Source of the DNA: Cenococcum geophilum 1.58
Taxonomy: Eukaryota; Ascomycota; Dothideomycetes; Gloniales; Gloniaceae
Assembly: GCA_001692895.1 (NCBI GenBank)
Contig: KV748218.1
Coordinates: 248,001 to 312,000 of the forward strand
DNA: 64,000 nucleotides
Direction of reading: 5' to 3'
Positions 1-13,020 of this stretch are shown here, in pieces. Both the position numbers and the translations under genes were made by a program. A model generated the notes under the pieces. The model did no database searches and had not been told where the DNA came from. It worked only from the letters and a program-made list of their open reading frames with translations. Positions within the stretch are counted from its first letter, which is position 1, and each line of letters begins with the position of its first letter.

Positions 1-314
1 TTAATAAAATATAAAGCCTATTAGACGTGTCTAGTATCTAGAATTATAGGGGAGTAACCGTTAGCTATAACGAACTAATGCAGCTAGTAGAATGGCTCCG
101 CCAGTCTAGTGAACCTTAGGCACCCTTCTAGTAAACCCTTAATTAAATCCTCTAACGGCTAAGCAAAATTAAAAATAAGTATAACCCCCCCTTACCGGCG
201 AACCGCACTTAGGCCGCTATAGCTACGCTTTTATAGTATAGGGAACCCACCCCCCTTAAGTTAATAACTGGGTATATAATTATAATACGACTAAATATAA
301 AATAAATAGAGGGG

Positions 315-1600
315 CTTAGGGAATAATTAGAAACAGAAGTCCTTATAAAGATATATAAAGAGGTTTATAACGCTATTATAGTCCGACACCTTAAGAGCGG
401 AGATATTAGAGTTACCCTAAAGGACTAATAGGTAAAGGAACGAGCTATAAGGGTAGAGGATAGGCTAGGAGAACGTATTGGTATAAAAGTACTCCGTAAG
501 GATTACCTAGTTAAAGTCTTAGCGGTTCCTATAAGCCTTAGGGTAGAAAAGGGACGCTAGGCGGATAATATAGTAATTATATAGGAGATAGTAAAACAAA
601 CGGAACGCCTTATACTAGGACTTAAAATTACCTAAATCTAATAGCTTTAACAGGAAAATGTAAACTAAGTATATAATAAGAATAATAAGAGAATATAAGG
701 GTCGCCGGAGATTTACTAGGGAGACGCTAAACGAACGTATAGCTCCCTTATTGTTAGCATATATACACCAAAAATATAAAAACTCCTTATCTAAAAAGGA
801 ATAATTATAAATGGCCTTATATATAATATAAGGCTCTATAACCACAGACTACGCCTAGAATAATGCTATCGCTATATATAATAGGGACACACCTAATCTA
901 TATGCGCAGTATAGGTGTGCTACGGCCACTATACAGGCCCCTATAATACGAGACATTGCTTAAATTAAGACTAAATAAAATGTGTAAACTGCTACCGAAG
1001 TATATATAAGGTATAGGAGAGAGAAGACTGCATTAAATATAGGAGATAGAAGGCAAGGGCTTAACAGCTGCGGGAATAACTGTACGCTAGGTTATATAAA
1101 TGGAAATAATAGGTAATAAGCTAGGGGGACGCAGGCGCCTTCCTAGCGTTTCCTACCTTTAATACTAAAGGGCTAGGCTAGCTATCCCAAGCCTTAACGG
1201 GCTAGAAGTAACGCCGCGCGATATTACTAGACTGATTAGGGATATAAGGGTTATAGGGGATATAAGGGAGAGGACGCCCCGTAGGAAGACCCCTATAGAC
1301 AGTAATAGTAGGCTTAAGACTAGGATAATTAAGAATTAGACTTAATGCGGTAAATATAATATTCGCAGCCAACCTATAAAGGGTATATAGCTAACTAGTA
1401 AGAATAGGGGAAGAACTGGTAATAGTAATAGATTTAGATATAGAAGCGCTAATAGGAATATAAGATATGGGAATGGAAAGCTTTATATAAAATAAGTAGT
1501 AACTAGGGTATAGATATAAGAAACAGAAGCTCTAAATATCCTAGAGAAAGTAGAAATAGAAGAAGTAAAGAATAAAGGAGAGTCGAAGGACCCTTGCTGG
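315..1600 (+). pseudogene. LINE-1 ORF1 remnant (gag-like, zinc knuckles)
   Basis: This part would encode the nucleic-acid-binding ORF1 protein of a Tad1-type LINE, which coats the element's RNA. Near 863-961 the frame gives C-Y-R-Y, then a G-H-T, then C-G-H-like and H-C spacing, i.e. tandem CCHC knuckles in which some cysteine codons now read tyrosine (TGY to TAY). Upstream stretches such as VKERAIRVEDRLGERIGIKV (around 430-490) look like the regular hydrophobic/charged pattern of a folded ORF1 domain. Several stops interrupt it. The boundaries are approximate. Confidence 0.6.
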
Positions 1601-1629
1601 GGGTCCACCACCTATCTATTATATAGTAT

Positions 1630-4600
1630 AACTGCGGTAATATAAACCACCGCCTTATAAGGCCCCTACTAGATAGTCTAGACCTAGAGAAATACTATAT
1701 CCTTACTATATAAGAACCGTATTATAATACCTTTATATAATTAATATACTGCCCCTAAGGATTTTAGCTCCTATATAAACCAAAAGCAGCCATATACGTA
1801 TGCTTTATAATTAGTAAGGCTATTAGCCTATCCTTATAGTTATAGTAGGCAGTTAACTTAGATATTATAGTTATAATAATCCAAATATATAGGGGACCGG
1901 TATAAATTATTAATGTATATAACCCTAGGGTTAAAGGGGTCCTATAAATAGAGAATATTATATTAGTAATAAGCTTACTAGAAACTAAAGGTATAGAGTT
2001 TATCCTACTAGGATATATAAACCTCTACTACCCGCGGTAGGGGGGTATCTATATTGCTACAGATTAATAGTTAGAGTGCCTACTAAGAGCTATAGATATT
2101 TGGGGCCTTAAGCTAGCTACCCCCCTAGGAGCAATTATATAGCAATAAGGCACCGCTAGAAGTATAATTAACCTTATATTTATAGACGAAGGCCTATACT
2201 AGAGACTTAAAAGGTATAACCTTAAAGAAAAATGGGTACTTACCCTAGACTATATCCCTATCTAGATATAGCTAAACCTAGATACTAAAGTATAACTAAA
2301 TAAAAAAAGATACGTAATAAGGAAGCTTAAGATAAATAGTTTCCTTAATATAGTTAAATAACAACTTTAAGACCTAAAAGAAATCCACCTAATACTAAAC
2401 AAGTGAGGCTTATTGGCTACCCCTAAGGAAATTAACCAAAGACTAAAAAGGATCTAGGCAGCGATTAAAAATAGGCTAGAAGAGCACTGCCCAATCTTAA
2501 AACCGGGCCCCTACGCGTAATATATATAGTCTACACAATATACAGTTCTAGTTACCAGCCAATAATAAGTAAAAAGGAAATATATAAGTAGCTATAACCC
2601 TAAAGACAAGAGATAATATAAAGACATAAGAAACTAGCTAAAGAATACCCTAAAAAAAGAAGCAAGGAATAACTAGAGATAGTTTATAAATAAGTATACT
2701 TCTAACTTAAGCCTCCCCTATAATAAGGGCCTTTAGGCTATAGCAAAATAGGTAAAGAAAAAGGTAGGGCGCCTAGTAGAAGACCTATACCTACCACCCC
2801 TATAAAGAGTAGGAGAATTATAGGCTATAAATAATAATAATAAAAAGGTAAAGATCCTTATAGAAAGGTTTTTCCCCTAACCAGCTCTAGCAGACCTTAG
2901 TAATATTACGGGTAAAACACCGGTGACTTGCCTATGGGTTAACAGCGATATAATAATAGAGGAAATAGCTAGAACTATTAGCCGCCTTTTAAATAATATA
3001 GTACTAGGACTAGATAGAATTCTAAATAAGGCCCTAAAAACCTATAGGCCACTTATAGCACCTTAGCTTATAGATATAGCCAGAGTATACTTTACTATAG
3101 GCTACTACCCGCGACTTAGAAGATCTATAACAACGGTTATCTTATAAAAAGAAGGTAAAGTAGATTACTTAATCCTAGGAAGCTACCGCCCTATTGCCTT
3201 AGAAAACACCCTTAGTAAGATCTTAGAAAGGGTAATAGTGAAACATATAGTAGACATAGTAAAGAAATACGCCCTACTACTACAAAGCTAAATAGGGGCA
3301 AGAAAGAACCGCTTAATACTATTAGTACTTACGCTACTCGCTACCACCATTGAATCTGTATAGGCGATGCGAAAGGACTTTATAGTATTAATGCTTAGCC
3401 TAGATATTAATAGTGCCTATAATAATATACCCTATAAGCGTCTCCTATATATCCTTAGGGCAAAGGGCTTCCTAAAATAGATTATATAATTTATCTAAGG
3501 GTTTATAGGCCAGAAAGAAATATTATTAGTCTTTAGCGGATACTAGAGCCCCCCTATCGCAGTTATAACAGGAATACCATAAGGATTACCCCTCTTGCCT
3601 ATACTCTTCCTTTTCTTTATAAGCAACCTACTTAACTCCTTTAAGGAAGGGGCGACCTAGGGGATAGGCTTCGTTAATAATATAAACCTAATTACATACG
3701 GGCTAATAGCCGTAGAAAATTACAGAACACTAGAGAAAGCTTATAACACTTATATAGAATAGGTAAAATGTTATAGAGTCCAATTCTTACCAGAGAAATA
3801 CCAGCTAATCCGTTTTATAAGAAAACGCAACTAATCTGCAGATCTCTAGTATATAATTTATATTTAAGGCTTTAGGGGTTAACCAGTTTAGGGCCTAAGG
3901 GTATTAGGAGTATAGGTAGACAGCAAGCTCCGGTAGAGCGTATATGCGGTATAAGCGGCCCATAAAGGCTAAGTATAGTTTATTACTTTATCTAGGATTA
4001 TTAATTCTATATAGGGTCTATACTTCTAGAGGTTACGCCTACTATATATAGTAGTTGTCCGGCCAACTATAACATATAGATCTAGTATTTGGGCCATTAG
4101 AGAAACTAAGAAGGGCCCCCCTAAATTACTCCTTAAACCACTTTAAAAGGTCTAAATAGCCTACCTTTAGAGTATTATAGGCGGGTACAAGCAAACGGCT
4201 ACAGTACTACTTAAGAAGGAATCCAATATTCCCCCCCTATAGTTATATATTAAAGCCGCTGTAATATAAAGGACGCAAAATAAATATAACTCTAATGTTA
4301 TAAAGTATATTAAGACACGCCTAAATAAACTATGGAGGGACCTTAGGGTGCCTTATAGAAGAATAAACTAACAACCCTAAAGTAGGGAAGAGATATTAGA
4401 GAAATAGGTAAAGAAAGTAAAAGAAGAATGGTGCCGCTTTAGGGCCTAGGCCTATATAGAGGAGAAAGGGAGACGTATAAGAGGTTAGTAAAGATAATAG
4501 TAAGATAGAAAAAGGAGCCAAAGTAGAATATATAAGAACGCTAGGAAACCATCTACCGTAATATAATACTGGTTAGACTAACGCTAAAGAGGTAAATAGG

Positions 4601-5170
4601 AGTTAAAGGTATAGAGGCTAACTTAGGCAAGATAAACCTAAGCTATAGCATAGTTAACGCCATAGGGGGTAAATACCTAAGGGCTCTAAAAAGGCCTAAC
4701 AAAGGCAGAAAATATAATAGCAACACTCTTAAGAACAGGAATAATAGGACTAAAAGATTGGCTTTACTAGGTGGGTATCTTAGTAGGTAGCCTAAGATGC
4801 GAATGTGGCTAGCTAAGACAGACACTAAAACACATAATACTGCTATGCCTCTTACGCACCAATTAAGAAATAATACTCTTAGCAGCTAGCATAGAGAACT
4901 ATAATACACTGCTCTTAATATAAAAAGGCCTTAAGGCGGTTACCTAGTAGCTTATTAGTTAAAATATGCTAAATTAGTTCCGGGTTATAAGGGAAATGGT
5001 AATAGAAGGCAAGGGGGCAAGCAGTAGGTGCCCCCTAGTAACTCTACAGTAGTAGAGTAATAGTTTATAATACTAGCGCGTCTATAGGCTTATTACGGTA
5101 GCAGTGGTTCCTAAGGAGGTTAAATAGTAAGATAGTAAAGCACTATAGGCGACTTATAGGCGCTAAGTAG
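1630..5170 (+). pseudogene. LINE-1 ORF2 remnant (endonuclease + reverse transcriptase)
   Basis: The endonuclease part shows the ILLGYINLYYPR stretch near 2,000-2,040, at the place of the family's GDFNLHHP motif. The reverse transcriptase shows SLDINSAYNNIPYKRLLYIL near 3,400-3,455 (motif A), a GIP-GLP motif B near 3,570, and GFVNNINLI near 3,667-3,695 where the catalytic box would be FVDD. The C-terminus carries a CECG-x5-QT-x3-H-x4-C knuckle near 4,797-4,850, characteristic of Tad1-type ORF2. Changes of D to N and Q to stop fit RIP. It is non-functional as it stands. Confidence 0.8.
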
Positions 5171-5305
5171 GCGAGTCTTAAAAGGCGGGGAGATGGATCA
5201 CGGGGTTTTCTTATTTTTCTTAAATAGAGTTTTCTCCCTATATGTAAATAAGGAGTAGTCCGCGTGGGCCTAATAGGGATCCGAATCGGACGTTAAGCAA
5301 TAAAT

Positions 5306-5328
5306 TATTATTATTATTATTATTATAA
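5306..5328 (+). repeat. TTA-repeat 3' tail of LINE-1
   Basis: About seven TTA units end LINE-1. Simple-repeat tails of this kind are left by target-primed reverse transcription. The second LINE of the window ends in a shorter run of the same type, at about 11,308-11,316. Confidence 0.8.
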
Positions 5329-5647
5329 CCGTATTAGCCAACCGCTTCTTTATATACTTAATTATACCTAAAAACTAACCTATAAGTATACCTATTAAAA
5401 CTATTATAGATATTATAGACTATAAATAGGACCTATTTGTATATATTACTATAAAACGCTATACCCCTAAAGAATTCTATAGCGTTATAATTAATATAGG
5501 TACCTTTAAGAAGTCTACTATAGGTTATAGATAATACCTTATATATAAGACCACTATAAATAATAATACGGATATTAATACTATATAAACTAGGGCCGTA
5601 AATATCTAATTTAGTATTAGCTTAACCGTATTAATTAGATTAGTTAT
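5329..5647 (+). mobile_element. Copia family A fragment (fossil)
   Basis: About 320 bp matching the protease-region part of copia A2 near 13,200-13,510 and of A3 near 29,250-29,560. It is bounded on the left by the LINE-1 tail and on the right by the LTR of A2. It is the remains of an older copia copy that served as landing site for both neighbours. Heavily RIP-mutated, broken. Confidence 0.7.
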
Positions 5648-5866
5648 TATATAATTATAGCACCTAGTATACTAAACGCGTAGTTACGCGTTTAATGTAC
5701 TAACTACTTAAGTACTAACTAATTAGGGGGAGGCGCGTTAGTATATAGACCACATAGTCTACCTTAATAAAATTAACAGTTACTACTATCTAAAAGAGTA
5801 TATAATACTATACGTATTTCGTGCCCCTAGATATAACTTATTTATATTATTAAATTAATATAAATA
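5648..5866 (+). repeat. 5' LTR of copia A2
   Basis: 219 bp, recognisable by its match to the LTRs of A3 (26,935-27,205 and 33,004-33,263) and A4. It carries the G-run near 5,725-5,733 and the conserved 3' part starting GTTAGTATATAGAC. It has fewer units of the internal ACGCGTTT-type repeat than the A3 LTRs. Confidence 0.75.
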
Positions 5867-6269
5867 CTAATTAGTAAGCGCGTATAGATTAGTAATTATT
5901 TAATACCTCCCCTAAGCGATATATAATAGCAACTACCCGTTTAATCCTAATACAACCTACTAAAAGGTTAGAAGTTAAGGGATTACGGACTATTACTAAC
6001 TCTATATACTTATTTAAGTCTTAAAAACACCTCTAAAGCCGCAACAGCAGCGAAACCAGCCTAAAACCACTCAATAAAGCAATCCGACATCGGAATCCTA
6101 CCCCCCGCACCGAGAAACCCCATAAAACCACGTCGCCCCCTATCTGCAAAGCATAGGGGACGGCGGCGGGGCGCAAGCTTCCCGCTAGAGTCGCGAAAGT
6201 TATAATATAAGGGAGCTAAACTATAAACCAGGTAGGTAATAACGCGAAAAGGATAGCTGCTAGCTTAAC

Positions 6270-7500
6270 CAGTAATAGCAAAAACTAAAGGAAATACTTA
6301 GATAAATTAAAGACGATCTTATAAAAGAGGAGGAAGAAACTCTACGGCACTAGATACTCGCTGTCATCTAGGAGGCAATATAACGCGTTAAGGCCCTCTT
6401 AATACAACTAGCCCCCTAGACAACCTAGGAAAAGGAAACTAAGGCTTAACTTAACTGGATTAAAGCTAGCGTTAAGGAAATTTAGAAGGAAACGCGTAAA
6501 GGAGAACCCTTAGGTCTGGGAGTCCCCCTAGTATAAGGCCAGACCTAGGCAGCTGTCGCTGCGCAGGCGGCCTATATAGTAAACGCAGTCGTAACACCGC
6601 AGAGAGCAACCGTACGCGTCTGGCTTAAAGAGCCCTAGGGCTAAGAACTAGGGGAGCTCCTTAAGACTATTTAAAGGATAATACTAAGCGTATACGCCGT
6701 ACGCACCCTTAATAGTAGGGATATAGATGTTTATATCCCCTCCTAAATAATAAAGGACTAAATCCTAAACGGACTAAACGCGCTAGAAATTAAGATACTA
6801 AAAAAAGACTACCTCCTAGAAGTACCTAGGGTCCCACTTAAGACCCTAATTAATAGTAGAAGGAATGTAAATAACTTAGAACTAATCTAATCTATCTGCG
6901 AAGCTATAAAGCGTCTAGTGCCTAGGGTAACTATTAGCTGGATTTAATAGCTATACAACCTTAAAGCGCAGGCGAAATGCTAGGCAAACCCTAATAGCGC
7001 CTAAAGAGAACCTAAGAAGACTAGAGGAATAATTATAATCGGCGTTTTAACTTAGGCAATTTAGCAAAAGATTATAAAAAGCGGGATAGTTATTAAATCC
7101 TAGCTTTTTAAGACTAGGTTATTTAAGAACAGCCTAATTATAAAGTAATGCTATTATTGTAATTAATAGGGATATATATAAAGCGCGTGCGGAAAGCAAA
7201 TTAAATATAGGTAATATATAGGACTATATAGCACCACAAATTGCCCTAAGGAGAGGGTATCTTGCGTTAACTACGGTAAAGCCCATAAAGTATAGTAAAG
7301 AAAGGAGTGTAGGACCTTTTAGAGTTACCTTAAGGGTATCTAAATAAAGAGGATAGCCCTCTTAACGCAGTCGCTCCGTATACGAGAAGCCGCAAAAATA
7401 ATACACCACCCCCTAATACTAGGAAACTTTATAATTATCACTAATAAGAAAAGAGGATGGGAAATGTCTTACCTAGGGACCTAAGAATAACCACTTAAAC
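6270..7500 (+). pseudogene. LINE-2 ORF1 remnant (gag-like, zinc knuckles)
   Basis: Corresponds to the RNA-binding ORF1 protein. At 7,149-7,310 a C-Y-Y-C pair, a later S-A-C-G-K, an N-C-P-K and a S-C-V-N-Y-G-K-A-H follow each other with the spacing of tandem knuckles. Some cysteines read tyrosine through TGY-to-TAY changes. The start is approximate and no intact frame remains. Confidence 0.65.
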
Positions 7501-7649
7501 GGGGATTAGGTAAACTATCTTTTATTAATAAAATAAGCAGAAACAGATTATAGTTAAGGCTCCGGCTTCGCGCTAATAGAGCAATAATAATTACTAGTAA
7601 AAATAAAGAGGAATAGGATATAGATATAGACGAGCCTATATTTACTTAA

Positions 7650-10600
7650 AATAAGTAGGTGTATAATTATTTAGTATAACTACGGAAATGCAAACTAAGG
7701 GGCGTATCGCCCCTTCTTTAATAGCGTTACGCTGGCGGATTACTAGGTCCTCGTAGTCTAGGAGCCAGTATATAATAAGTACACTAAATTAACATACTGC
7801 CCTAGGGGATTCACGCTTATATATAACGCTCTCCCTATAATAAAGGTCTGCTTTATAATTAGCTAGAATATTAATGCCGAGTACTAGAAACGCAGATAGT
7901 ACGGCCCCTTTATCGTAGCTCTTTAGTTGCGCCTAGAAGGACTAGAGACTATAATTATTAACATCTATAACCCACGCGGAAATAGCCCCTAGATTAGGAC
8001 ATGGCCTAAAGTTAAAACAGCTATTAAGGAAGCTAAGGGAGAAATTATACTCCTAGGCGACTTTAACGCCCACTACCTAATATAGGGTGGAAAACATATA
8101 GCTAGCAAGGAGCAGGCGGAACGCCTTTTAGCCAAAACCAACGCTAGAGGTCTTATACTCGCTATACTAAAAGGAGAACCTATATAGAAAAGAGGGCAAT
8201 AGGAGAGTGTAATTAACCTCACGTTTATATTTCCAGACCTATATAGGAAAGTTAATTTTTATAGCATAGTTAAGGAATAGGCCCTTATAAGAGACTATAT
8301 ACCCATCCGCATCTAAATTAATAACACAGGCTATTTATAAGCAGAACGCTAGCGCCTCGCCCTTAGAAAGCTAAACTTATAAAACTTCCTCTAAAGCATC
8401 TAGGAGCTCAACTAGGCTACATCTAAAGATCCCCTCTATACCCTTTAGGAAGGGATTAAGCAAGCACTTAAAGAACACTGCCTATAAGTATAGCCCAGCT
8501 AATAGGCCCGCCGGGAATGGTTATTATAGGCTATATAGCTATACGCTAGCGCCCACTAGGCGCAACGACGGCTCTAAGCTTATAACAACCCCTAAGACCA
8601 CTAAAGATACCTAGCCTTAAATAATTAGCTATAAAAAGAGACTAGGAGAGTTAGTTATAACAACTAGAGACGCTTTATCTATAAACTTACTATAGACTAG
8701 TCAAAACTATATAATAAGGGACTTTGGATTCTATTAAAATAGAGTAGAAAAGTAAGCGTAGCAAAGGCGGACCCCTATTTACTAGACCTTAGGAGGTCTA
8801 CTAAGGACCCCTTAATAGACAATAACACTATAAAGGTTGATATCCTTACAGCTAAGTTCTTTTCTAAAACTGGAATAGCAGACCTTAGTAATATAGAGAC
8901 AATAAGGGAATAAAATGTACTTAATATTAGTCCTACTATCTTAATAGAAGAAATTAGCAAGCTTATTAGGAGCCTTCTAAATAGAAAAGCATTAGGGCTA
9001 GATGGTATACTAAATAAGGTCCTTAAAGTAGCTAGCCTAGTTATTGTAAAAGACTTAGTAGAAGTAGCTAGTTATTACTTTACTAACGGAATAATACTAG
9101 AAAGCCTTAAAGAATCTATAACTATAGTGCTACGTAAAGAGGGAAAAAAAGACTACTCTTTCCTAGATAGCTATAGACTAATTGCCCTTAAAAATACGCT
9201 AGCAAAAGTCCTAGAAAAGTATATAGCTAATATTATATCTAAGGCTGCGGAGGAGTATAGGCTACTCCCTTAGAACTAGATAGAAGTAAGGCATAAGTAA
9301 TCCACACTATTAGCGGTAGGACTGCTTAGCTCCTATGTATAAATAGCGTGGCAAACGCGCTATGGGTGCGTAGTGTTAATGCTAAGCCTAGACCTAGCAG
9401 GGGTATTTAATAACGTCTCCTATAGGAGGCTTCTCTACATCCTAAAAAAAAAAGGCTTCCTAAACTAGCTTATTAACTTTATATAAAGTTTCCTAATAGC
9501 ATATAAGACCTACATTAAATTTATAGGATATAAGAATAACTAGATCTAAACACAGACAGGTATCCCCTAGGGGTCTCCCCTATCGCTAGTTCTATTTCTT
9601 TTCTTTATATTAAAGCTCCTAGAGGAATTCTAAAGCCCTAATAGCGGCACGCTAGGGTTTGGCTTTGTAGACAACATAAACCTTATTACCTAGGGGGACT
9701 CCGCAGCGGAAAACTGTCGACGATTGGAGGCTGTATATAAATGCTATACTGTATAGGCAAACCGATACGGCGCAACGTTCGCCTCCAAGAAGTACTAACT
9801 TATATATTTTACAAGGCGACGGCGCTATGCCACTATAGACCTTGCGTCTACTATATATATCGCCAGCTACGAAACAGCTCCCTAGAAAACCAGCATGCAA
9901 GTCCTAGGGATTTAGGTGGACCCTAAGCTCTAGTAGAAAGAACAGGTTAAAAAGGCGGCAAGTAAGGGCTTAGTAGCATTTAAAGTAATATTAAGGATTA
10001 CCATATCTATATAGGGCCCATTAATGCGCCACTCGCGACTCTTATATACGGCCACCGTCTAACTAGCGATGCTATATAGCGCTTAAGTGTGGGGAGTATA
10101 GGATAACAGCGGAACGCCGGCGAAAAGCCTGCTTAAACCGCTATAGAAGGTCCAGAATAAGTGTCTCTATAGGATTACAGGGGCATACTAGCAAACACCA
10201 ATAGCCGTAATAGAGAAGGAAGCGGCTATTCCCCTAATCTAGCTCTATATTAAAACAACAGCCCTTTAAAGAGCCGCTAAGACAGCTCCTAATAAGGTAG
10301 AAAAGGAATTAGTAGAGGCACTTAATAGTATCTAGAAAATACTAATAAAACGCCGGCGAAATGCAAGACGGCCAATAGTACTATTAAAAGCGCTTAAAGA
10401 CCGTGTAAAGGACCATAAGAATAAGATATAGGGCTTCCTTATACACCAGAAGGATTATATAGAGTAGGAAGCTATAATAAACCCCCCTAGGCGTAGCTGG
10501 CGGAACGCCGGCAGAGCGTAGATAGAGCGCCGCCATTATATAGGAGGTCACTAGCACCGCTAGCGGGTAACCACCCTTATCGCGAAATAGGCAGACTTAG

Positions 10601-11060
10601 AATAGCGCCGATAGTAATAGGTAAAGGCTAAAGACCGCACAGAAATAACATAGAGGACCCTATAGGGGAAACCCATAATCCTATTATATAAGGACTTAAC
10701 AAAGGCAGAGGCTATAGCACTATTTCTTCTCTGTATAGAGGTAATAGGGCTTAATGCATAGCTTATATCTATTAGAGTACTAGAGATTCTCCTATAGTGT
10801 AAATGTAGCTAGATAAGGTAAATAGTCCACTATATACTGTTCTAATGCCCACGCTACTAAAGAGCGGACTTTATAGAAGAATGCGCTTCCGAATACCTTT
10901 AAGAAGTTTTAAACAACAAAAGAAGCGCCTAAGTAGCTGCAAAATGGCTAATATAATTAGGTGCCTTAACCCAGTTCTAAGCTATAAAGGTAATGGATGC
11001 AGAGGATATAAGTAAATACCAGCCCTTTTAAAGTTTAGAGGACTAGTAAAAGGACTAGTA
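7650..11060 (+). pseudogene. LINE-2 ORF2 remnant (endonuclease + reverse transcriptase)
   Basis: The endonuclease domain shows EIILLGDFNAHY near 8,041-8,075, keeping the metal-binding D and N of the exonuclease-endonuclease-phosphatase fold. The reverse transcriptase shows LSLDLAGVFNNVSYRRLLYI near 9,380-9,440 (motif A), GIP-GSPLS near 9,555-9,590 (motif B) and GFGFVDNINLI near 9,657-9,690, where the expected V-D-D has its second D as N. A C-K-C-S ... H ... C-P knuckle follows near 10,797-10,850. The motif order and knuckle place it with Tad1-type LINEs. Multiple stops make it inactive. Confidence 0.8.
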
Positions 11061-11649
11061 AAAGGAACAATGGCAAAAGGATAAGGGAAGAAGGGGCAGA
11101 GTAAGATTGTCCGCGAAGCGCGGCCAATAAGCTTAATATGCAGACTTATAGACAGGAAGAAGGCAAGCCGCCGGCGCTCCGATGTCGGGACACTGTCGTC
11201 TCTCCAGCGTAGCCCGTGTTTAGGTTTTCTCTAAACTAGAGTTTTTCCTATAGAAGGTATTGGCCTGCGTAGACCCACTAGGGGGACCGGGACGGGCGGT
11301 AAATTGAATTTATTATTATTTAAGTCTTAATACAGTTTACTAGAAGTTTATAAATATAAATATAGACCCTTACAAAACCCCCTATTCTTAACCCCCTTAA
11401 ACCTTAAACCTCTTTAGACCTTTATAGAACTTTTTACCCTTCTATAAACTATTACAGACCTATTAATTACCTTTATAGACTACTATAAGACCTCTTAAAC
11501 TATTACAGACCGTTATAAGACCTCCTTTACCCGCTATAAGCTACTATTACCTACTATAGCTTATATAGATATACTACGCTATATAATATAGTAGATATAA
11601 CTAAGCAAATTAGTAAAGGTTAAAAGAAGTAAAGTTAGGGAGTTAACCT

Positions 11650-13020
11650 TACGTCTATAGACGGCGTTAACAACTATATTAATTTTAAAATCCTTAAATA
11701 TAGATATTATAAGCTTTTAAATAACAACCTATGGAAGTAATATAAGGAAGACTTTATGGACTTCATGAAAGCTATTCTTAAGGCTTATAACCCTACTACC
11801 GTCTATAACCTACAAACCCTTTTATATTACTAAGGTGTATAGGTTAAAAAGGATAAACGAGTTACTATTATATAGTTCTTATATAATATAATATAAAAGA
11901 TAAACCAAATAGAATGGACTAAAGAGGAAATCCTAAACTAGGTTAAAGCTACTAATAAACTCTTTGCTTCTCCTAAACTTAATAGCATTACTAGCCTTAT
12001 ACCTAACCTACTTAACTATATTTCTCCTATAAACCTAAGTAATTTTAAAATTAATTTTACGGGCTAAAGTATACCTAGTACTTAAGTTATAGACCGTAAT
12101 ACCCCTAAAAACTAAAATATGGACTAAAACCCTCCCGTTGCCTAAGCTATAGATTTATAACCTACCTAAGTTATAGATCTACAACCTACTTAAGTAAAGA
12201 CCTATAGTAAGGAGCTAGCTAACTTAGCTAAGCTCTATACTAATAAATCTAAGTATAGCAGTAAAAACGATAACTTTAACTTTAAACTTACTATCTTTAC
12301 GGACCTTTATTAGAAGGCTAATATTCCTAAATAGGAATTTAGCTAAGCCTATTCCACTATACTACGCGGCCTAACCTTTAACTACTACTATACTAACCTT
12401 AAGAGTAACCCCCTTAGTGTTTCCTTTAATAAGCTATATAAAGCTATATATAACTACTTTAAAGAACTAGAATATAGGTGTAATATCCTTACCTAATAGA
12501 ATGCGACTAAGCTATAGACCGTAATTAATAAGAATACCAAAAAATTAACTATAAAGTGCCTGTAAATCCTTATTAAAGACCTTTAGCACCTATAGTACGG
12601 CCTTAATATTAAGCTTTAAACAGACAACTTTTTGTATAACAAACTTATTATGGCTTACTAGTAAGTAGAGCCCTATAAATATACCTATTATAAGCCTATA
12701 GACACCTTAACTGGCCTTATTAATAATTTACAGTCCTCTATTATAATGTATAAAGTCTTAAACCCGCTAGGTAGTACTTAAGCCTTTATTACAAACCTAC
12801 AAAATCCGTAAACTAATTTAGACGCCTACTTTACGGACCGCTACTACTACTAGCAGTACCCGTACCGACTAAGCCCTACCTATAACCCCCGCAGCAACTC
12901 TTATATAAAAGTATACCCCTATAGATAAACTAGCTAGAAGTGTTTTATATATAGTAAAAAAGGATATTAGTTTATAAGGTATACCTAGGAAGAACGTAAT
13001 AAGTCTAAAAAGAGATTTAA
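11650..13020 (+). pseudogene. Copia A2 gag remnant (fossil)
   Basis: Gag part of the copia A2 polyprotein, aligned by eye with the gag part of A3 at about 27,700-29,080. It ends in a zinc-knuckle-like block near 12,940-13,010. Broken many times. Confidence 0.6.

Larger units (their letters stand above)
1..5328 (+). mobile_element. Tad1-like LINE (LINE-1), 5' end outside the window
   Basis: A non-LTR retrotransposon read on the + strand. In order it shows an ORF1 remnant with zinc knuckles (about 863-961), an endonuclease domain (about 1,750-2,330), a reverse transcriptase (about 2,950-3,840), a C-terminal Cys/His knuckle (about 4,797-4,850) and a 3' tail of TTA repeats (5,306-5,328). This order is that of Tad1-clade LINEs. 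All reading frames are interrupted many times by TAA/TAG, consistent with RIP. Sequence directly after the tail matches the inside of copia family A (near 13,200), so the LINE inserted into an older copia copy. The 5' end is not visible, so no target duplication can be checked. Confidence 0.85.
6024..11316 (+). mobile_element. Tad1-like LINE (LINE-2), complete in structure, nested in copia A2
   Basis: A 5.3-kb LINE with exact ends: the 13-bp target duplication TATTTAAGTCTTA lies at 6,011-6,023 and 11,317-11,329. The uninterrupted site is preserved in copia A3 at 27,353-27,365. It contains ORF1 with zinc knuckles, ORF2 with endonuclease, reverse transcriptase and C-terminal knuckle, and a short TTA-rich tail. 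It is less A+T-rich than LINE-1 and than the copia around it, so it is probably a younger arrival, but both ORFs still carry many stops. Confidence 0.9.

Noticed and set aside
5648-5866. Family A LTR as only the 130-bp part after the G-run
   Set aside because: The G-run first looked like the polypurine tract, but the preceding 90-140 bp are present at both ends of A3, and the CTAAG duplication fixes the longer LTR.
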